Part shown: in pieces, positions 1 through 9,257 of the stretch
How the letters are laid out: the number at the start of each line of letters is the position of its first letter
Position numbering within the stretch: the first letter of the stretch is position 1
From: Hallella seregens ATCC 51272
GTDB lineage: Bacteria; Bacteroidota; Bacteroidia; Bacteroidales; Bacteroidaceae
DNA length: 64,000 nucleotides
Reading direction: 5' to 3'
NCBI RefSeq assembly: GCF_000518545.1
Contig: NZ_JADU01000020.1
Coordinates: 1-64,000, forward strand
The notes under the pieces: model-generated
Seen by the model: the letters and a program-made list of their open reading frames with translations, nothing else
What the model was told of the DNA's origin: nothing
The model's database searches: none
Program-made: the position numbers and the translations under genes

Positions 1-146
1 TCTCGATGATGAGTTCTCACGCAGAGGCGCAGAGTTTTTTGAGTTTTTTTGCCAGAGGTTGTGGGAGAAGCGCGGAGTGCTCCGCTGTCTCCGCGTCTCT
101 GCGTGCGTTCCAAAGAGGCCGTCCCAGCGTGCTCCCTATGTGGGGC
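1..146. repeat. GC-rich intergenic dyad repeats
   Basis: No gene is seen here. The stretch holds imperfect inverted copies of a 17-base element: 18-34 and 89-105 match in about 14 of 17 positions when one is reverse-complemented. A smaller hairpin lies between them (GCGGAG at 72-77, CTCCGC at 80-85). The core (CGCAGAGGCGCAGAG) is a simple-sequence type that I associate with Bacteroidales intergenic DNA. It lies just past the stop of the DUF4250 gene and may end its transcript, but no clean T-run follows on that strand. Confidence 0.45.
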
Positions 147-347
147 TCACCGGTTGTAGCCCTCTGGTCTGAACTGGTGCTGTTTCTCGCTGTACACGTA
201 GCCGTGGCGGCGCAGATAGGTTTTCAGCTCGCGGGGATTGCGGTCAAAGTTGTAGCAGAGCTCCTCGAGCGAGGAGAATTCCTCGTCGCGCAGCAGCATA
301 TTGATGCTCGACACCAGGATGGCTGGGTCGTGGGGTAGGTAGTCCAT
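147..347 (-). CDS. DUF4250 domain protein
   Basis: A 66-residue protein of unknown function. The whole length fits the DUF4250 family: an N-terminal LPxDPAxLxSxIN-like segment (residues 4-17), a central SSLEELC segment and a C-terminal stretch ending in a tyrosine-rich YSEKQHQF motif. I see no signal peptide or membrane segment, so it is probably cytosolic. It starts 12 bases after the stop of the WG-repeat gene on the same strand, so the two are probably co-transcribed from the promoter near position 965. Family assignment is from memory of the motif; no role is proposed. Confidence 0.8.
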   Translation of the reverse strand: MDYLPHDPAILVSSINMLLRDEEFSSLEELCYNFDRNPRELKTYLRRHGYVYSEKQHQFRPEGYNR

Positions 348-359
348 GGTCGTTTTTGT

Positions 360-932
360 TTAAAGTTCAATGCGGTTGCCCTCGGTGTCGATGTAGAATT
401 GCTCCTTGCCCAGCGTCACCTGCATGGACGAACCGTTGAGTGGACCGATGTCGTCGTATATGGGTTTCACCACCTCGCGCCCCTGCTTGTCCACCAGTCC
501 GAGCTTTCCGGCCAGGCGCACCTCGCAGAGGTCGGGGTAGTGCTCGCTGTAGTTGGACTCGATGGCTTCGTATTTCACGGGGCAGACGACGGTGCCCTTC
601 ACGTCGACGATGCCGTATTTCTTGCCGTCGCTCACGATGGCATAGCCACCGCGGAACTCCTGCACGCTCTTGAATCCGCTGGTGCGGCGTAGCTTGTCGG
701 CCTGTTTGGCGTAGTCGATGCTGCCGTCGGTGTAGTACACCTCGGGCTCGTCGTGGGGCCGCAGACCCAGGTAACCGCCGATGGCGGTCACGATGACCAC
801 GCCAATGATGATGAGATTGCGCACGAGTCGGCGGCGGTATGCGCGGTCGGCGGCCTCGTTGGCCGCAATCTCGGCCTCCATCTCGCGACGGCGTTCCTCC
901 ATGCTTTTCTCCGGGTTGATGTTCTGTTCCAT
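360..932 (-). CDS. Membrane-anchored WG-repeat protein
   Basis: A 190-residue protein with a charged N-terminal segment (residues 1-37, rich in Glu, Arg and Ala), one hydrophobic helix at about 38-57 (LIIIGVVIVTAIGGYLGL), and a C-terminal half carrying about three WG-type repeats. These show as KYGIVDVKGTVVCPVKYEAI, KLGLVDKQGREVVKPIYDDI and a shorter last copy ending QFYIDTEGNRIEL. WG repeats are beta-rich modules of unclear ligand; the protein is probably anchored in the inner membrane with the repeats outside. It is first in a two-gene unit with the DUF4250 gene. The start is the ATG at 930-932, downstream of a good Bacteroidetes-type promoter. Confidence 0.75.
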   Translation of the reverse strand: MEQNINPEKSMEERRREMEAEIAANEAADRAYRRRLVRNLIIIGVVIVTAIGGYLGLRPHDEPEVYYTDGSIDYAKQADKLRRTSGFKSVQEFRGGYAIVSDGKKYGIVDVKGTVVCPVKYEAIESNYSEHYPDLCEVRLAGKLGLVDKQGREVVKPIYDDIGPLNGSSMQVTLGKEQFYIDTEGNRIEL

Positions 933-960
933 TTTCGATTGTCCGTTAAAGTTGTGCGGA

Positions 961-991
961 CAAATTTAGAAAAAGATTCCGAATTGGCCAA
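961..991 (-). promoter_or_regulatory. Promoter of WG-repeat/DUF4250 pair
   Basis: On the minus strand TAAATTTG (961-968) fits the Bacteroidetes -7 element TAnnTTTG, and TTG (989-991) lies exactly 20 bases upstream as the -33 element. It is about 30 bases upstream of the start codon at 932. Confidence 0.6.
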
Positions 992-1043
992 GGAATCGCA
1001 CGGAAAACGCGCCGTCGCCGTCGCACGCCGCGTGGGGCGGGCC

Positions 1044-2144
1044 CTACAGCGGCTGGTAGGGCAGATCCCAGGCCTCGGCCACGGCCTCGAAAGTCACCCG
1101 TCCGTCCACCAGGTTCAGGCCCAGGGCCAGCGCGGGGTCGTCGTGGCAGGCCTGCTGCCAGCCCTTGTCGGCCAGGGCCAGGGCGTAGCGCAGCGTGGCG
1201 TTGGTGAGGGCCATGGTCGACGTGTGGGGCACGGCCCCGGGAATGTTGGCCACGCAATAGTGCACGATGCCGTCCACCTCGTAGACGGGCTGGCCGTGGG
1301 TGGTGGGTCGTGAGGTCTCGAAACAGCCGCCTTGGTCGATGGCCACGTCCACGAGCACCGTGCCGGGCTGCATCTGTCGCAGCATGTCACGCGTGATGAG
1401 GTGGGGGGCCTTGGCTCCCGGCACCAGCACGGAGCCGATCACAATGTCCGTTGCGGGCAGCTGTTGGCGGATGTTGTGCTCGCTGGAATAGAGCGTGTGC
1501 ACGTTGGCGGGCAGCTCCATGCCCAGCTGCCGCAGCCGTGGCAGGGAGATGTCGGTGATGGTCACGGCGGCCCCCATGCCGGATGCCATGCGGGCCGCCG
1601 CCTCGCCCACGGTGCCTCCGCCCAGCACCAGCACGCGGGCGGGCTCCACTCCTGGCACGCCGCCGACGAGCTTGCCGTTGCCGCCCTTGGTCTTTTGCAG
1701 GTAGTAAGCGCCGTTCAGGGCGGCCATGCGCCCGGCCACCTCGCTCATGGGTACCAGCAGGGGCAGCGAGCGGTCAGGCAGCTGCACCGTCTCGTAGGCC
1801 AGGCACACGGCCCTGCTGTGCAGCATGGCCTCGGTGAGTGCACGGTCGCTGGCAAAGTGGAAATAGGTGAACACGAGCTGCCCCTGCCGCACCAACGGGT
1901 ACTCGGGCTCGATGGGTTCCTTCACCTTCACTATCATGTCGGCCGCCTCGTACACGGCTTCGATGGTGGGCAGCACGGCGGCTCCCACGTCGGTATAGTC
2001 CTTGTCGCTGAATCCGCTGCCCTCGCCGGCCGTGTGTTGCACGTAGACACGATGGCCGTGGCCCACCAACTCGCTGACGCCGGCAGGCGTCATGCCCACC
2101 CGGTTCTCGCCCTGCTTAATCTCTTTGGGGATACCAATTCTCAT
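1044..2144 (-). CDS. ald: Alanine dehydrogenase
   Basis: Catalyses the reversible NAD-dependent oxidative deamination of L-alanine to pyruvate and ammonium in the cytosol. At 366 residues it has normal family length. The N-terminal signature [20 protein letters not shown] is intact, and Arg15, Lys75 (in VKVKEP) and His96 (in TYFHFA) fall at the known substrate and catalytic positions. The dinucleotide-binding loop [11 protein letters not shown] lies near residue 171, and the catalytic aspartate is probably in VDVAIDQGG near 265-273. It is a single gene on the minus strand. A weak -7 element (TATCTTGC, 2181-2188) lies about 37 bases upstream of the start. No terminator hairpin with a T-run was found after the stop. 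Confidence 0.95.
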   Translation of the reverse strand: MRIGIPKEIKQGENRVGMTPAGVSELVGHGHRVYVQHTAGEGSGFSDKDYTDVGAAVLPTIEAVYEAADMIVKVKEPIEPEYPLVRQGQLVFTYFHFASDRALTEAMLHSRAVCLAYETVQLPDRSLPLLVPMSEVAGRMAALNGAYYLQKTKGGNGKLVGGVPGVEPARVLVLGGGTVGEAAARMASGMGAAVTITDISLPRLRQLGMELPANVHTLYSSEHNIRQQLPATDIVIGSVLVPGAKAPHLITRDMLRQMQPGTVLVDVAIDQGGCFETSRPTTHGQPVYEVDGIVHYCVANIPGAVPHTSTMALTNATLRYALALADKGWQQACHDDPALALGLNLVDGRVTFEAVAEAWDLPYQPL

Positions 2145-2276
2145 AACTTGTCCTTAGTTTAGGTGTTTGACAATACGGAATGCAAGATACGAAAAAATCG
2201 GTTACGCTGTTCGTCGGGGCTGCAAAATCGTGCAAACTTTAACACTTCGTCCTGCCGGCCCGCCGCGGAGCCCTCG

Positions 2277-2364
2277 CGTTTGCGGCGTAATCGCGCGGCG
2301 TTTGCGGCGTAATCGCGCGGCGTTTGTGGTGCAATCGCAATGCGTTTACGGCGTAACGGGAGTG
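2277..2364. repeat. 22-base-period array (copy A)
   Basis: Four consecutive 22-base units start at 2277, 2299, 2321 and 2343. Units 1 and 2 are identical (CGTTTGCGGCGTAATCGCG plus CGG); units 3 and 4 are degenerate. Each unit splits into two 11-base halves fitting GYRWTYGCRNN. A small dyad, GGTGCAA (2329-2335) with TTGCACC (2367-2373), spans its right end. It lies between the start of ald and the MetE-like remnant. Four similar arrays occur elsewhere in the window. Confidence 0.8.
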
Positions 2365-2398
2365 CCGTTGCACCGTAATGACGGGGCGATGAAGCCTT

Positions 2399-2719
2399 TC
2401 ACTTCCACACTTCGGCGGCAATCTGCCGCACGAGGTCTATCTTGGCCCACTGCTCTTCCTCGGTGAGCTTGTTGCCAATCTCGCACGAGGCGAATCCGCA
2501 CTGGGGGCTCAGGCAGAGCCGGTCGAGTGGGATGATGCGGGCAGCCTCGTGGATACGGGCGATGACGGCCCGCGGGTCTTCCAGCTGGGGCGACTTGGTG
2601 GTGACGAGTCCGAGCACCACTTTCTTGCCCTCGGCCACCTGGCGCAGCGGCTCGAAGCCCCCCGAGCGTTCGTCGTCGAACTCCAGATAGAAGGCGTCCA
2701 CGTTCTCGTGGGCAAAAAG
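2399..2719 (-). pseudogene. MetE-like methyltransferase, C-terminal remnant
   Basis: About 107 codons are homologous to the C-terminal end of the short cobalamin-independent methionine-synthase-like family (YxjG/YxjH type). Visible motifs are FAHENVDAFYLEFDDE, GGFEPLR, VVLGLVTTKSPQLEDP and LCLSPQCGFAS; the last carries the zinc-ligand cysteine. The full proteins run to roughly 370 residues, so about 70% of the N-terminal part is missing. Homology stops abruptly at the T-rich flank of the proS terminator hairpin (2724-2761), and upstream DNA in this frame is only the antisense of proS. The reading frame of the remnant is open up to the TGA at 2399-2401, which suggests a recent deletion or replacement. 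It is unlikely to make a functional enzyme. Confidence 0.8.
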
Positions 2720-2761
2720 AAAAGGCGTAGGGCCGCGCGACACGTCGCGCGGCCCTACGCC
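2713..2761 (-). terminator. Intrinsic terminator of proS
   Basis: A perfect 17-bp stem (2724-2740 paired with 2745-2761, loop CACG) is followed on the minus strand by CTTTTTG-type T-rich sequence. It lies 50 bases past the proS stop and directly abuts the MetE-like remnant. The stem core GTAGGGCCGCGCGA is itself a palindrome-forming repeat type. Confidence 0.75.
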
Positions 2762-2811
2762 GGATGAGGTAAAATGCCTTATAATTGCGCCCAAGGCGGT
2801 GGGCGCGCCGC

Positions 2812-4293
2812 TTAGTACGAGCGGGCGATGATGACCCGATGCTTGGCGGGCTTGCCGCTCACCATGTCGGTGCCGGGGGTCTGCTCCACGCCGAAAGGCA
2901 CGCAACGGATGGTGGCCTGGGTGTCTTCCTTGATCTTGGCCTCGGTCTCGGCCGTGCCGTCCCAGTGGCAGAGGAAGAAGCCGCCGCCCTTGACGCGCTC
3001 CTTGAACTCCTCGTAGTCGTCGCATTCGTAGATGTGGCTGTCGCGATAGCGGCGTGCCTTCTCGAAGATGTTCTGCTGAATGTCGTCGAGTAAGGCCTCG
3101 ACGCGCTCCACAATGCCGTCGAACGACACGTTCTCTTTCTCGAGCGTGTCGCGCCGCATCACCTCGATGGTGTTGTCTTCCAGGTCTCGGCCGCCCATGA
3201 CGAGGCGCACGGGCACGCCCTTGAGCTCGTAGTCGGCAAACTTGAAGCCCGGTCGTTTGTTGTCCGAGTCGTCGTATTTCACGCTGATGCCCAGCTCCCG
3301 CAACCTGTCGATGACGGGCTGCAGCTTGGCCGTGATGGCCGCCAGTTGCTCGGCATTCTTGCTGATGGGCACGATGACCACCTGGATGGGGGCCAGCCTC
3401 GGCGGCAGCACGAGGCCGTTGTCGTCGGAATGAACCATGATGAGGGCGCCCATGAGGCGGGTGGACACGCCCCAGCTCGTGGCCCATACATACTCGGGCT
3501 TGTTCTCCTTGTTGAGGAAAGTCACGTCGAAACTCTTGGCAAAGTTCTGCCCCAGGAAGTGGCTTGTGCCGCTCTGCAGGGCCTTGCCGTCCTGCATCAT
3601 GGCCTCAATGGTATAGGTGTCGAGGGCTCCGGCGAAGCGCTCGGACTCGCTCTTCACACCCTGTACGACGGGTACTCCCATCCACTGCTCGGCAAATTCA
3701 GCATACACTTTGAGCATCTTCCGGGCCTCGACCTGGGCCTCTTCAGAGGTGGCGTGGGCGGTGTGGCCCTCCTGCCAGAGGAATTCGGAGGTGCGGAGGA
3801 ACGGTCGCGTGCGCATCTCCCAGCGCATCACGTTGCACCATTGGTTGCACAGGATGGGCAGGTCGCGGTAGGAATGTATCCAGTTTTTGTAGGTGTTCCA
3901 GATCATTGTTTCCGATGTGGGCCGGATGATGAGCTCCTCTTCGAGCTTGGCCTCGGGGTCCACCACGATGCCTTTGCCGTCTGCTGCGGACTTGAGGCGG
4001 TAGTGGGTCACCACGGCGCTCTCCTTGGCGAAGCCGGCTACGTGCTCGGCTTCCTTGGCGAAGAAGCTCTTGGGGATGAGCAAGGGGAAGTAGGCATTCT
4101 GCACGCCGGTAGCTTTAAACATCTTGTCGAGCTGGGCCTGCATCTTCTCCCAGATGGCGTAGCCGTAGGGTTTGATAATCATACATCCGCGGACGGGGGC
4201 CGCCTCGGCAAGGTCTGCCTTGGTCACCAAGTCGCTGTACCACTGGCTGTAATTGTCGGCACGCTTGGTTAAGTCTTTCAGTTCTTTAGCCAT
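2812..4293 (-). CDS. proS: Proline--tRNA ligase
   Basis: Charges tRNA-Pro with proline in the cytosol. At 493 residues it is the compact archaeal/eukaryote-like ProRS type that lacks the large editing insertion, which is usual in Bacteroidetes. Class II motifs are visible: motif 1 around [17 protein letters not shown], motif 2 around [18 protein letters not shown] and [20 protein letters not shown], and motif 3 near [14 protein letters not shown]. The anticodon-binding domain follows ([14 protein letters not shown]), then a C-terminal domain ending in ARSY. I chose the ATG at 4291-4293 ([19 protein letters not shown]), which matches family N-termini; an in-frame ATG 33 bases upstream would add an unconserved extension. 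It has its own terminator downstream. Confidence 0.95.
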   Translation of the reverse strand: MAKELKDLTKRADNYSQWYSDLVTKADLAEAAPVRGCMIIKPYGYAIWEKMQAQLDKMFKATGVQNAYFPLLIPKSFFAKEAEHVAGFAKESAVVTHYRLKSAADGKGIVVDPEAKLEEELIIRPTSETMIWNTYKNWIHSYRDLPILCNQWCNVMRWEMRTRPFLRTSEFLWQEGHTAHATSEEAQVEARKMLKVYAEFAEQWMGVPVVQGVKSESERFAGALDTYTIEAMMQDGKALQSGTSHFLGQNFAKSFDVTFLNKENKPEYVWATSWGVSTRLMGALIMVHSDDNGLVLPPRLAPIQVVIVPISKNAEQLAAITAKLQPVIDRLRELGISVKYDDSDNKRPGFKFADYELKGVPVRLVMGGRDLEDNTIEVMRRDTLEKENVSFDGIVERVEALLDDIQQNIFEKARRYRDSHIYECDDYEEFKERVKGGGFFLCHWDGTAETEAKIKEDTQATIRCVPFGVEQTPGTDMVSGKPAKHRVIIARSY

Positions 4294-4400
4294 TTTCAAA
4301 ATATTTGTCTGTAGGCACGGTGCCACGGTTTAGGGAAATTCCTACGGCGACATAGGCATTTCCCCGCCGGCCCGATGCTTTCTATTGTTTAATTTTGCCG

Positions 4401-4459
4401 CAAAGTTACTAAAAAAACTTTGATAACGGGCCCGCCTACCGAAAAAAGAGCTACCTTTG
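4401..4459. promoter_or_regulatory. Divergent promoters of proS and OmpA lipoprotein
   Basis: Two -7 elements lie back to back in the 269-base gap. TAACTTTG at 4401-4408 on the minus strand is for proS. TACCTTTG at 4452-4459 on the plus strand is for the OmpA-family gene. Neither has a convincing -33 element at the usual spacing. Nothing else was recognised in this gap. Confidence 0.5.
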
Positions 4460-4562
4460 CACGAAGTTTGACGAGGCAAACGGCCGGCCGACGGCGGCCC
4501 GGAAACAGATGGATTTACAAGCATAACAAGGTTAAAAAACAAGTATAACAAGGATAAACAAG

Positions 4563-5231
4563 ATGAAAAGTGTTAAGATTGCAACAGTAGGATTGTGCAT
4601 GCTCACGGTGTGCAGTTGTTCAACCAAGATGGGTACGGGCACCCTCATCGGCACAGGTGCCGGTACGGTGCTCGGCGGCATCATCGGAAAGATAGCCGGC
4701 AACACAGCCGTGGGTGCGGCTATCGGCGGTGCTGTGGGTGCCGGCGCCGGTGCCATCATCGGCAAGCACATGGACAAGGTGGCCAAAGAGACCGCTGCAG
4801 AGGTGCAAAATGCCAAGGTGGAGGAGGTGACAGATGCCAACGGACTGAAGGCCGTCAAGGTGACTTTCGACTCGGGCATCCTCTTTGCCACCAACAAAGC
4901 CACGCTGAATACCAACAGCAAGAACGACTTGGCCAAGTTCTCCGGCGTGCTGAAGAAGAACGCCGACTGCCATGTTGACATCCTGGGCTACACCGACCGG
5001 TCGGGCGGCGACGCCATCAACGTGCCCCTAAGCCAGAAGCGCGCACAGAGCGTGGCCGACTATTTGAGCTCGTGCGGCGTGAGCAAGTCGCAGCTGAAAA
5101 ACGTTGAAGGCAAGGGTAGCCAGGACGAGATTGAGAACAAGACCGTGTCGCAGGCCAACCGCCGGGTGGAAGTTTATCTCTATGCTTCCCAGGCAATGGT
5201 GGACGCCGCCAATGCCGGCACGCTGCAGTAA
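4563..5231 (+). CDS. OmpA-family lipoprotein with glycine zipper
   Basis: A 222-residue predicted outer-membrane lipoprotein that should tether the envelope to peptidoglycan. Residues 1-19 are a lipoprotein signal ending in the lipobox LTVCSC. Residues 25-70 are a glycine-zipper segment (GTLIGTGAGTVLGGIIGKIAG and a second block), which in this family inserts in or lies along a membrane. Residues about 95-205 form an OmpA peptidoglycan-binding domain (VTFDSGILFATNKATL, DILGYTDRSGGDAIN, LSQKRAQSVADYL, NRRVEVYLY). It resembles E. coli YiaD in layout. The start at 4563 gives the intact signal peptide. The gene is divergent from proS and precedes mtgA, both consistent with envelope work. Confidence 0.88.
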   Translation: MKSVKIATVGLCMLTVCSCSTKMGTGTLIGTGAGTVLGGIIGKIAGNTAVGAAIGGAVGAGAGAIIGKHMDKVAKETAAEVQNAKVEEVTDANGLKAVKVTFDSGILFATNKATLNTNSKNDLAKFSGVLKKNADCHVDILGYTDRSGGDAINVPLSQKRAQSVADYLSSCGVSKSQLKNVEGKGSQDEIENKTVSQANRRVEVYLYASQAMVDAANAGTLQ

Positions 5232-5323
5232 ACAGCGGCAATCCTTCCGTCAAACATTCATCGGGGATGCGGGCCGGCACGGCCCACATCCCCCTTTTGG
5301 CATGAATCAGCGTGCTCACTGGT

Positions 5324-6043
5324 ATGTTCATAGTTAAAAAAATGGTGCGTTGGGCCTTGAGCCTCTTCTTTGCATCCACCATACTGGCCGTGGTGGCCTA
5401 TCGTTTTGTCCCTGTATATGTGACTCCCCTGATGGTAATCCGCTGCCTGCAGAACGGCAACCTGACGATGCACCACCATTGGGTGCCGCTCGACGAGGTG
5501 TCGCCGCACATGCCCGTGGCCGTGATGGCCAGCGAGGACTCCCGTTTTCTGCTGCACCATGGCTTCGATTTCAACGCCATTGGCAGTGCAGCCAAGCGCA
5601 ATCTGAAGCACAAGGGCGGCAAAAAGTTCGGTGCCAGCACCATCTCGCAGCAGACGGCGAAGAACGTATTCCTGTGGCCCGGCCGATCGTGGGTGAGAAA
5701 AGGCTTCGAGGTTTACTTCACGGCGCTGGTCGAACTGCTGTGGAGCAAGCAGCGCATCATGGAAGTTTATCTCAATTCCATCGAGATGGGCGACGCCATT
5801 TATGGCGTGGATGCCTGTGCCGAGTACAACTTCGGCAAGACGGCAGCCGAGCTTTCGCGCGGCGACTGCGCCCTCATCGCTGCCACGCTGCCCAACCCAC
5901 GCCGGTTCTCCTCCCGGAATCCGAGCGGCTACATGCGCCTGAGGCAGCGGCAAATCATGGCCAACATGCGCTATATCCCCACTTTCCCCAAGGAGGGCGA
6001 GGACTACGACCCCCGCACTGCCGTGGGTGGAACCTATAAATAA
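5324..6043 (+). CDS. mtgA: Monofunctional peptidoglycan transglycosylase
   Basis: Polymerises lipid II into glycan strands at the inner membrane (GT51). It has about 239 residues, typical for MtgA. There is one N-terminal membrane helix ([19 protein letters not shown]), followed by the GT51 domain. The catalytic glutamate is in [17 protein letters not shown], the second conserved region is [16 protein letters not shown], and the third includes [15 protein letters not shown] with the second essential Glu. I chose the ATG at 5324; a GTG 12 bases upstream or an ATG at 5342 are alternatives. It lies 92 bases after the OmpA-like gene on the same strand. Confidence 0.92.
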   Translation: MFIVKKMVRWALSLFFASTILAVVAYRFVPVYVTPLMVIRCLQNGNLTMHHHWVPLDEVSPHMPVAVMASEDSRFLLHHGFDFNAIGSAAKRNLKHKGGKKFGASTISQQTAKNVFLWPGRSWVRKGFEVYFTALVELLWSKQRIMEVYLNSIEMGDAIYGVDACAEYNFGKTAAELSRGDCALIAATLPNPRRFSSRNPSGYMRLRQRQIMANMRYIPTFPKEGEDYDPRTAVGGTYK

Positions 6044-6077
6044 GGAGTTAAGAAGTTACGGAGTTAGGGAGTTGAGG
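6043..6077. repeat. GGAGTTAAG-type simple repeat
   Basis: Between mtgA and the helicase gene there are imperfect head-to-tail copies of an 8-9-base motif (AAGGAGTTAAGAAGTTACGG and so on). The same motif occurs near 10310 and 15670. Confidence 0.6.
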
Positions 6078-6146
6078 CAAAGGGCCTGGCTTCCTGACGA
6101 CTTGACAACTCGGCTCTCGGACATCTTCATTCAATCCTCAAGAAAT

Positions 6147-8720
6147 ATGCAAAGTGAAGAACAACTGCTCGAACAGCTCAACGAAAGCCAGCGCGCGGCT
6201 GTGACTTATTGCGACGGCCCGCAGCTCGTCATTGCCGGAGCAGGGTCGGGCAAGACGCGTGTGCTCACCTACAAGATAGCCTGGCTGCTGGCCCACTACG
6301 ACATGAAACCCTGGAATGTGCTGGCCCTCACCTTTACCAACAAGGCCGCCCGCGAGATGCAGTCGCGCATTGCACAGCTGGTCGGTGGCGAGCGGGCCCG
6401 CTATTTGCAGATGGGTACGTTCCATTCGGTGTTCTCGCGCATCCTCCGTGTGGAGGCCGACAGCATTGGATACCGCAGCGATTTCACCATCTACGACGAG
6501 AGCGACTCGCGTTCGCTCATCAAGAACATCGTGAAGTCGATGGGGCTGGAGGACAAGACCTACAAGCCGGCTTCCGTCCATGCGGCCATCTCGGCGGCCA
6601 AAAACCGGCTGTGCATGCCCGAACAGTATGCCGAAGACGGCGACCTGCTGGCCCGCGACAGGCATCGCAACATGCCCGAGACGTTCAAAATCTACGCCTC
6701 CTACCAGCAGCGACTGCGCCAGGCCAACGCCATGGACTTCGACGACTTGCTGGTGAACACCTTCCAAATGCTGCGCGACCATGAGCCGTTGAGGCAGAAA
6801 TATGCAGAGCGGTTTCAGTATGTCTTTGTGGACGAATACCAGGACACCAACTACGTGCAGCAGCAGATTGTGACCAAGCTCACCCGCGACCACGGCCGCA
6901 TCTGCGTGGTGGGCGACGACTATCAGAGCATCTACGCTTTCCGTGGGGCAAAGATAGACAACATCTTGAACTTCAACCGCATCTACCCCGACGCCCGGAT
7001 GTTCAAGCTGGAGCAGAACTATCGGTCCACGCAGCTCATTGTGGCGGCCGCCAATTCACTGATGAAACACAACTCGCGGCAGATTCCCAAGGAGGTGTAC
7101 AGCCGCAAGGAGGAGGGCGACAAGGTGACCATTCTGGAAACCATATCCGACAAGCGCGAGGCGGCCATGGTGTGCCGGGAGATTCGGCGCATCAAGAATC
7201 AGGAGGGGTGCCGGTGGAGCGACTTTGCCATTCTCTACCGCACGAATGCGCAGAGCCGCACCTTCGAGGAAGAAATGCGCAAGCCCGAGGTGGGCATGGG
7301 CAGCCACTACCGCATCTATGGCGGGCTGAGCTTCTACCAGCGCAAGGAGGTAAAGGACGTGATAGCCTATTTCCGGCTGACCGTGAACCCCAACGACGAG
7401 GAGGCTTTTCGCCGCATCATCAACTATCCGGCGCGGGGAATCGGCGACACCACGGTGCAGAAGATTGTCCGTGCGGCCGAGCAACACGAGGTGAGCCTGT
7501 GGGAGACGATTGCCCGTCCGGCCGCATACGGACTGGACGTGAACCGTGGCACGCTGGGCAAGCTGGCCGCCTTCCATGCGCTGATGAGCGGATTCATGGC
7601 GAAAGCACAGACCACGGACGCGCTGACTTTGGGCGACGAGATCATGGTCGAGAGCGGCATCAAGGCCGACCTGGCCGCTGACAAGACGGTGGAGGGCGAC
7701 AGCCGGCGGCAGAACATCGACGCGCTGATTTCGGGAATGGCCGATTTTGTGCAGGCCCAGCGCGAGGACGACCATGCCGACGAGGCCCGGTTGCAGGACT
7801 ATCTGGCCACTGTTTCGCTGATGACCGACCAGGATTCGGACGACGGCTCCGACGACAAAGTGACGCTGATGACCATCCATGCGGCCAAGGGACTGGAGTT
7901 CCCCACGGTGTTTGTGGTGGGCATGGAGGAGAACATCTTCCCGAGCACGCTCTCCGTGGGCACGCCCCGCGAGCTGGAGGAAGAGCGCCGACTGCTCTAC
8001 GTGGCCATCACCCGGGCCGAGAAGCACTGCTATCTCACTTGGGCCCACTCGCGCTGGCTTTATGGCAAGATGGACAGTTTTGTCAACCCGAGCCGGTTTA
8101 TCAACGACATTGACCCGGAGTTTGTCACCGTCCAGACAGAGGGCGGGCGCATCGGGGGCAATCCCTTTGGCGAAGACCGGCCGCGCCGTCGGCCTTGGGA
8201 CGAGGACAAACCTGCACGCCGTCGCCCCTGGGACGACGACTATGAGACCGACCAACCCTATACGGGGGCAAGGGTCTGGGGAGGCGAATACCGCCGCATG
8301 AGCGGGCGGATGCAGAACTCCCGCCCTGTGGCCGGGCAGTTCATGGCCGACCCCAAGCCCAAGGAGACGGCTCCGCACCGCCCCGAACAGGCCGTCAATC
8401 CGTTCTCTTCGTCGTTTGAGGCGAAGCTCCGGCAGAGCGGGAAGTGGCAGAGCGTGTCGCGTGCCATGACCGGTGGCGGGCGTGCCGAGCCAGGATCTGC
8501 CTCTCCGGTTTCGGCCGGCGCGGGTTCTGCCCCCTCTGCTTCGGCGGGTACGGGGGCCGGACTCCATGCGGGTCAGGTCATCGAGCATCAGCGTTTTGGC
8601 CGTGGCACGGTGGTCGGCGTGGAGGGAACGGGCGAGAACCGCAAGGCCACGGTGGACTTCGATACCACTGGCCGCAAGCAACTGCTCCTGAAATTCGCCA
8701 AGTTCACCATTGTGGGCTAA
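6147..8720 (+). CDS. uvrD: UvrD/PcrA-type DNA helicase
   Basis: An ATP-dependent 3'-5' superfamily 1A helicase for repair and for removing proteins from DNA. It has 857 residues from the ATG at 6147 (MQSEEQLLEQLNESQRAAV); in-frame codons before it are intergenic repeat. Motifs in order are Walker A AGAGSGKT (about 29-36), Ia LTFTNKAAREM, II DEYQDTN, III VGDDYQSIYAFRGA, IV LEQNYRST, V TIHAAKGLEF and VI YVAITRAEKHCYL. The C-terminal end has a Pro/Ala/Ser-rich linker and then a PcrA/UvrD C-terminal Tudor-like segment (HQRFGRGTVVGVEG). The Arg/Asp-rich linker around 690-730 (RPRRRPWDEDKPARRRPWDD) is a short internal duplication. PcrA would be an equally fair name. Confidence 0.93.
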   Translation: MQSEEQLLEQLNESQRAAVTYCDGPQLVIAGAGSGKTRVLTYKIAWLLAHYDMKPWNVLALTFTNKAAREMQSRIAQLVGGERARYLQMGTFHSVFSRILRVEADSIGYRSDFTIYDESDSRSLIKNIVKSMGLEDKTYKPASVHAAISAAKNRLCMPEQYAEDGDLLARDRHRNMPETFKIYASYQQRLRQANAMDFDDLLVNTFQMLRDHEPLRQKYAERFQYVFVDEYQDTNYVQQQIVTKLTRDHGRICVVGDDYQSIYAFRGAKIDNILNFNRIYPDARMFKLEQNYRSTQLIVAAANSLMKHNSRQIPKEVYSRKEEGDKVTILETISDKREAAMVCREIRRIKNQEGCRWSDFAILYRTNAQSRTFEEEMRKPEVGMGSHYRIYGGLSFYQRKEVKDVIAYFRLTVNPNDEEAFRRIINYPARGIGDTTVQKIVRAAEQHEVSLWETIARPAAYGLDVNRGTLGKLAAFHALMSGFMAKAQTTDALTLGDEIMVESGIKADLAADKTVEGDSRRQNIDALISGMADFVQAQREDDHADEARLQDYLATVSLMTDQDSDDGSDDKVTLMTIHAAKGLEFPTVFVVGMEENIFPSTLSVGTPRELEEERRLLYVAITRAEKHCYLTWAHSRWLYGKMDSFVNPSRFINDIDPEFVTVQTEGGRIGGNPFGEDRPRRRPWDEDKPARRRPWDDDYETDQPYTGARVWGGEYRRMSGRMQNSRPVAGQFMADPKPKETAPHRPEQAVNPFSSSFEAKLRQSGKWQSVSRAMTGGGRAEPGSASPVSAGAGSAPSASAGTGAGLHAGQVIEHQRFGRGTVVGVEGTGENRKATVDFDTTGRKQLLLKFAKFTIVG

Positions 8721-9257
8721 GGCCCTGCCGCCGGCTTTCTTCCTCAAAATCCAACGCCCCGTTGGGGCGTGCGGGCCGGCACGGCGGACGGCACCTACGT
8801 CAACCCCCATGCGCATTCATGGTGCAGCCTCTGTGAAATCTGTGGAATCTGTGAGCCATCTTGTGCCATAATACATTTGTGCAACGAAAAAGGTCTCACA
8901 GATTCCACAGATTTCACAGATGTGCGCATGGCGTTTCGCGGCTGCCTCAGATTGCATTCATTCTGCGAAAAGCGTTCGACGGAGGCCGGTCCCTACGTCA
9001 ACCCCCATGCGCATTCATGGCGCAGCCTCTGTGAAATCTGTGGAATCTGTGAGACATCTTGAGCCATCATACATTTGTGCAACGAAAAAGGTCTCACAGA
9101 TTCCACAGATTTCACAGATGTGTGCATGGCGTTTCGCGGCTGCCTCAGATTGCATTCATTCTGCGGAAAGCGTTCGACGGAGGCCGGTGGGCGGCATGAC
9201 CAACCTCTGTCGGCAGGGCATGGCTTGATGGCTCGGTTTATTTTGTATCGAGAATAC
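8721..9257. repeat. 198-base tandem duplication with paired 25-bp arms
   Basis: No gene is supported in this gap. Bases 8794-8991 are repeated at 8992-9188 with a period of exactly 198 and few differences. Each copy holds a perfect 25-bp inverted repeat (8831-8855 with 8895-8919; 9029-9053 with 9093-9117) whose arms are built from CTGTGAAATCTGTGGAATC-like 9-base repeats, with a 39-base loop containing CAACGAAAAAGG. Short reading frames across it change with the duplication and have no coding character. Confidence 0.85.

Noticed and set aside
2399..3487. 362-codon frame covering the MetE-like end and part of proS
   Set aside because: Only the last 107 codons resemble MetE. The rest is an out-of-frame reading of proS on the same strand.
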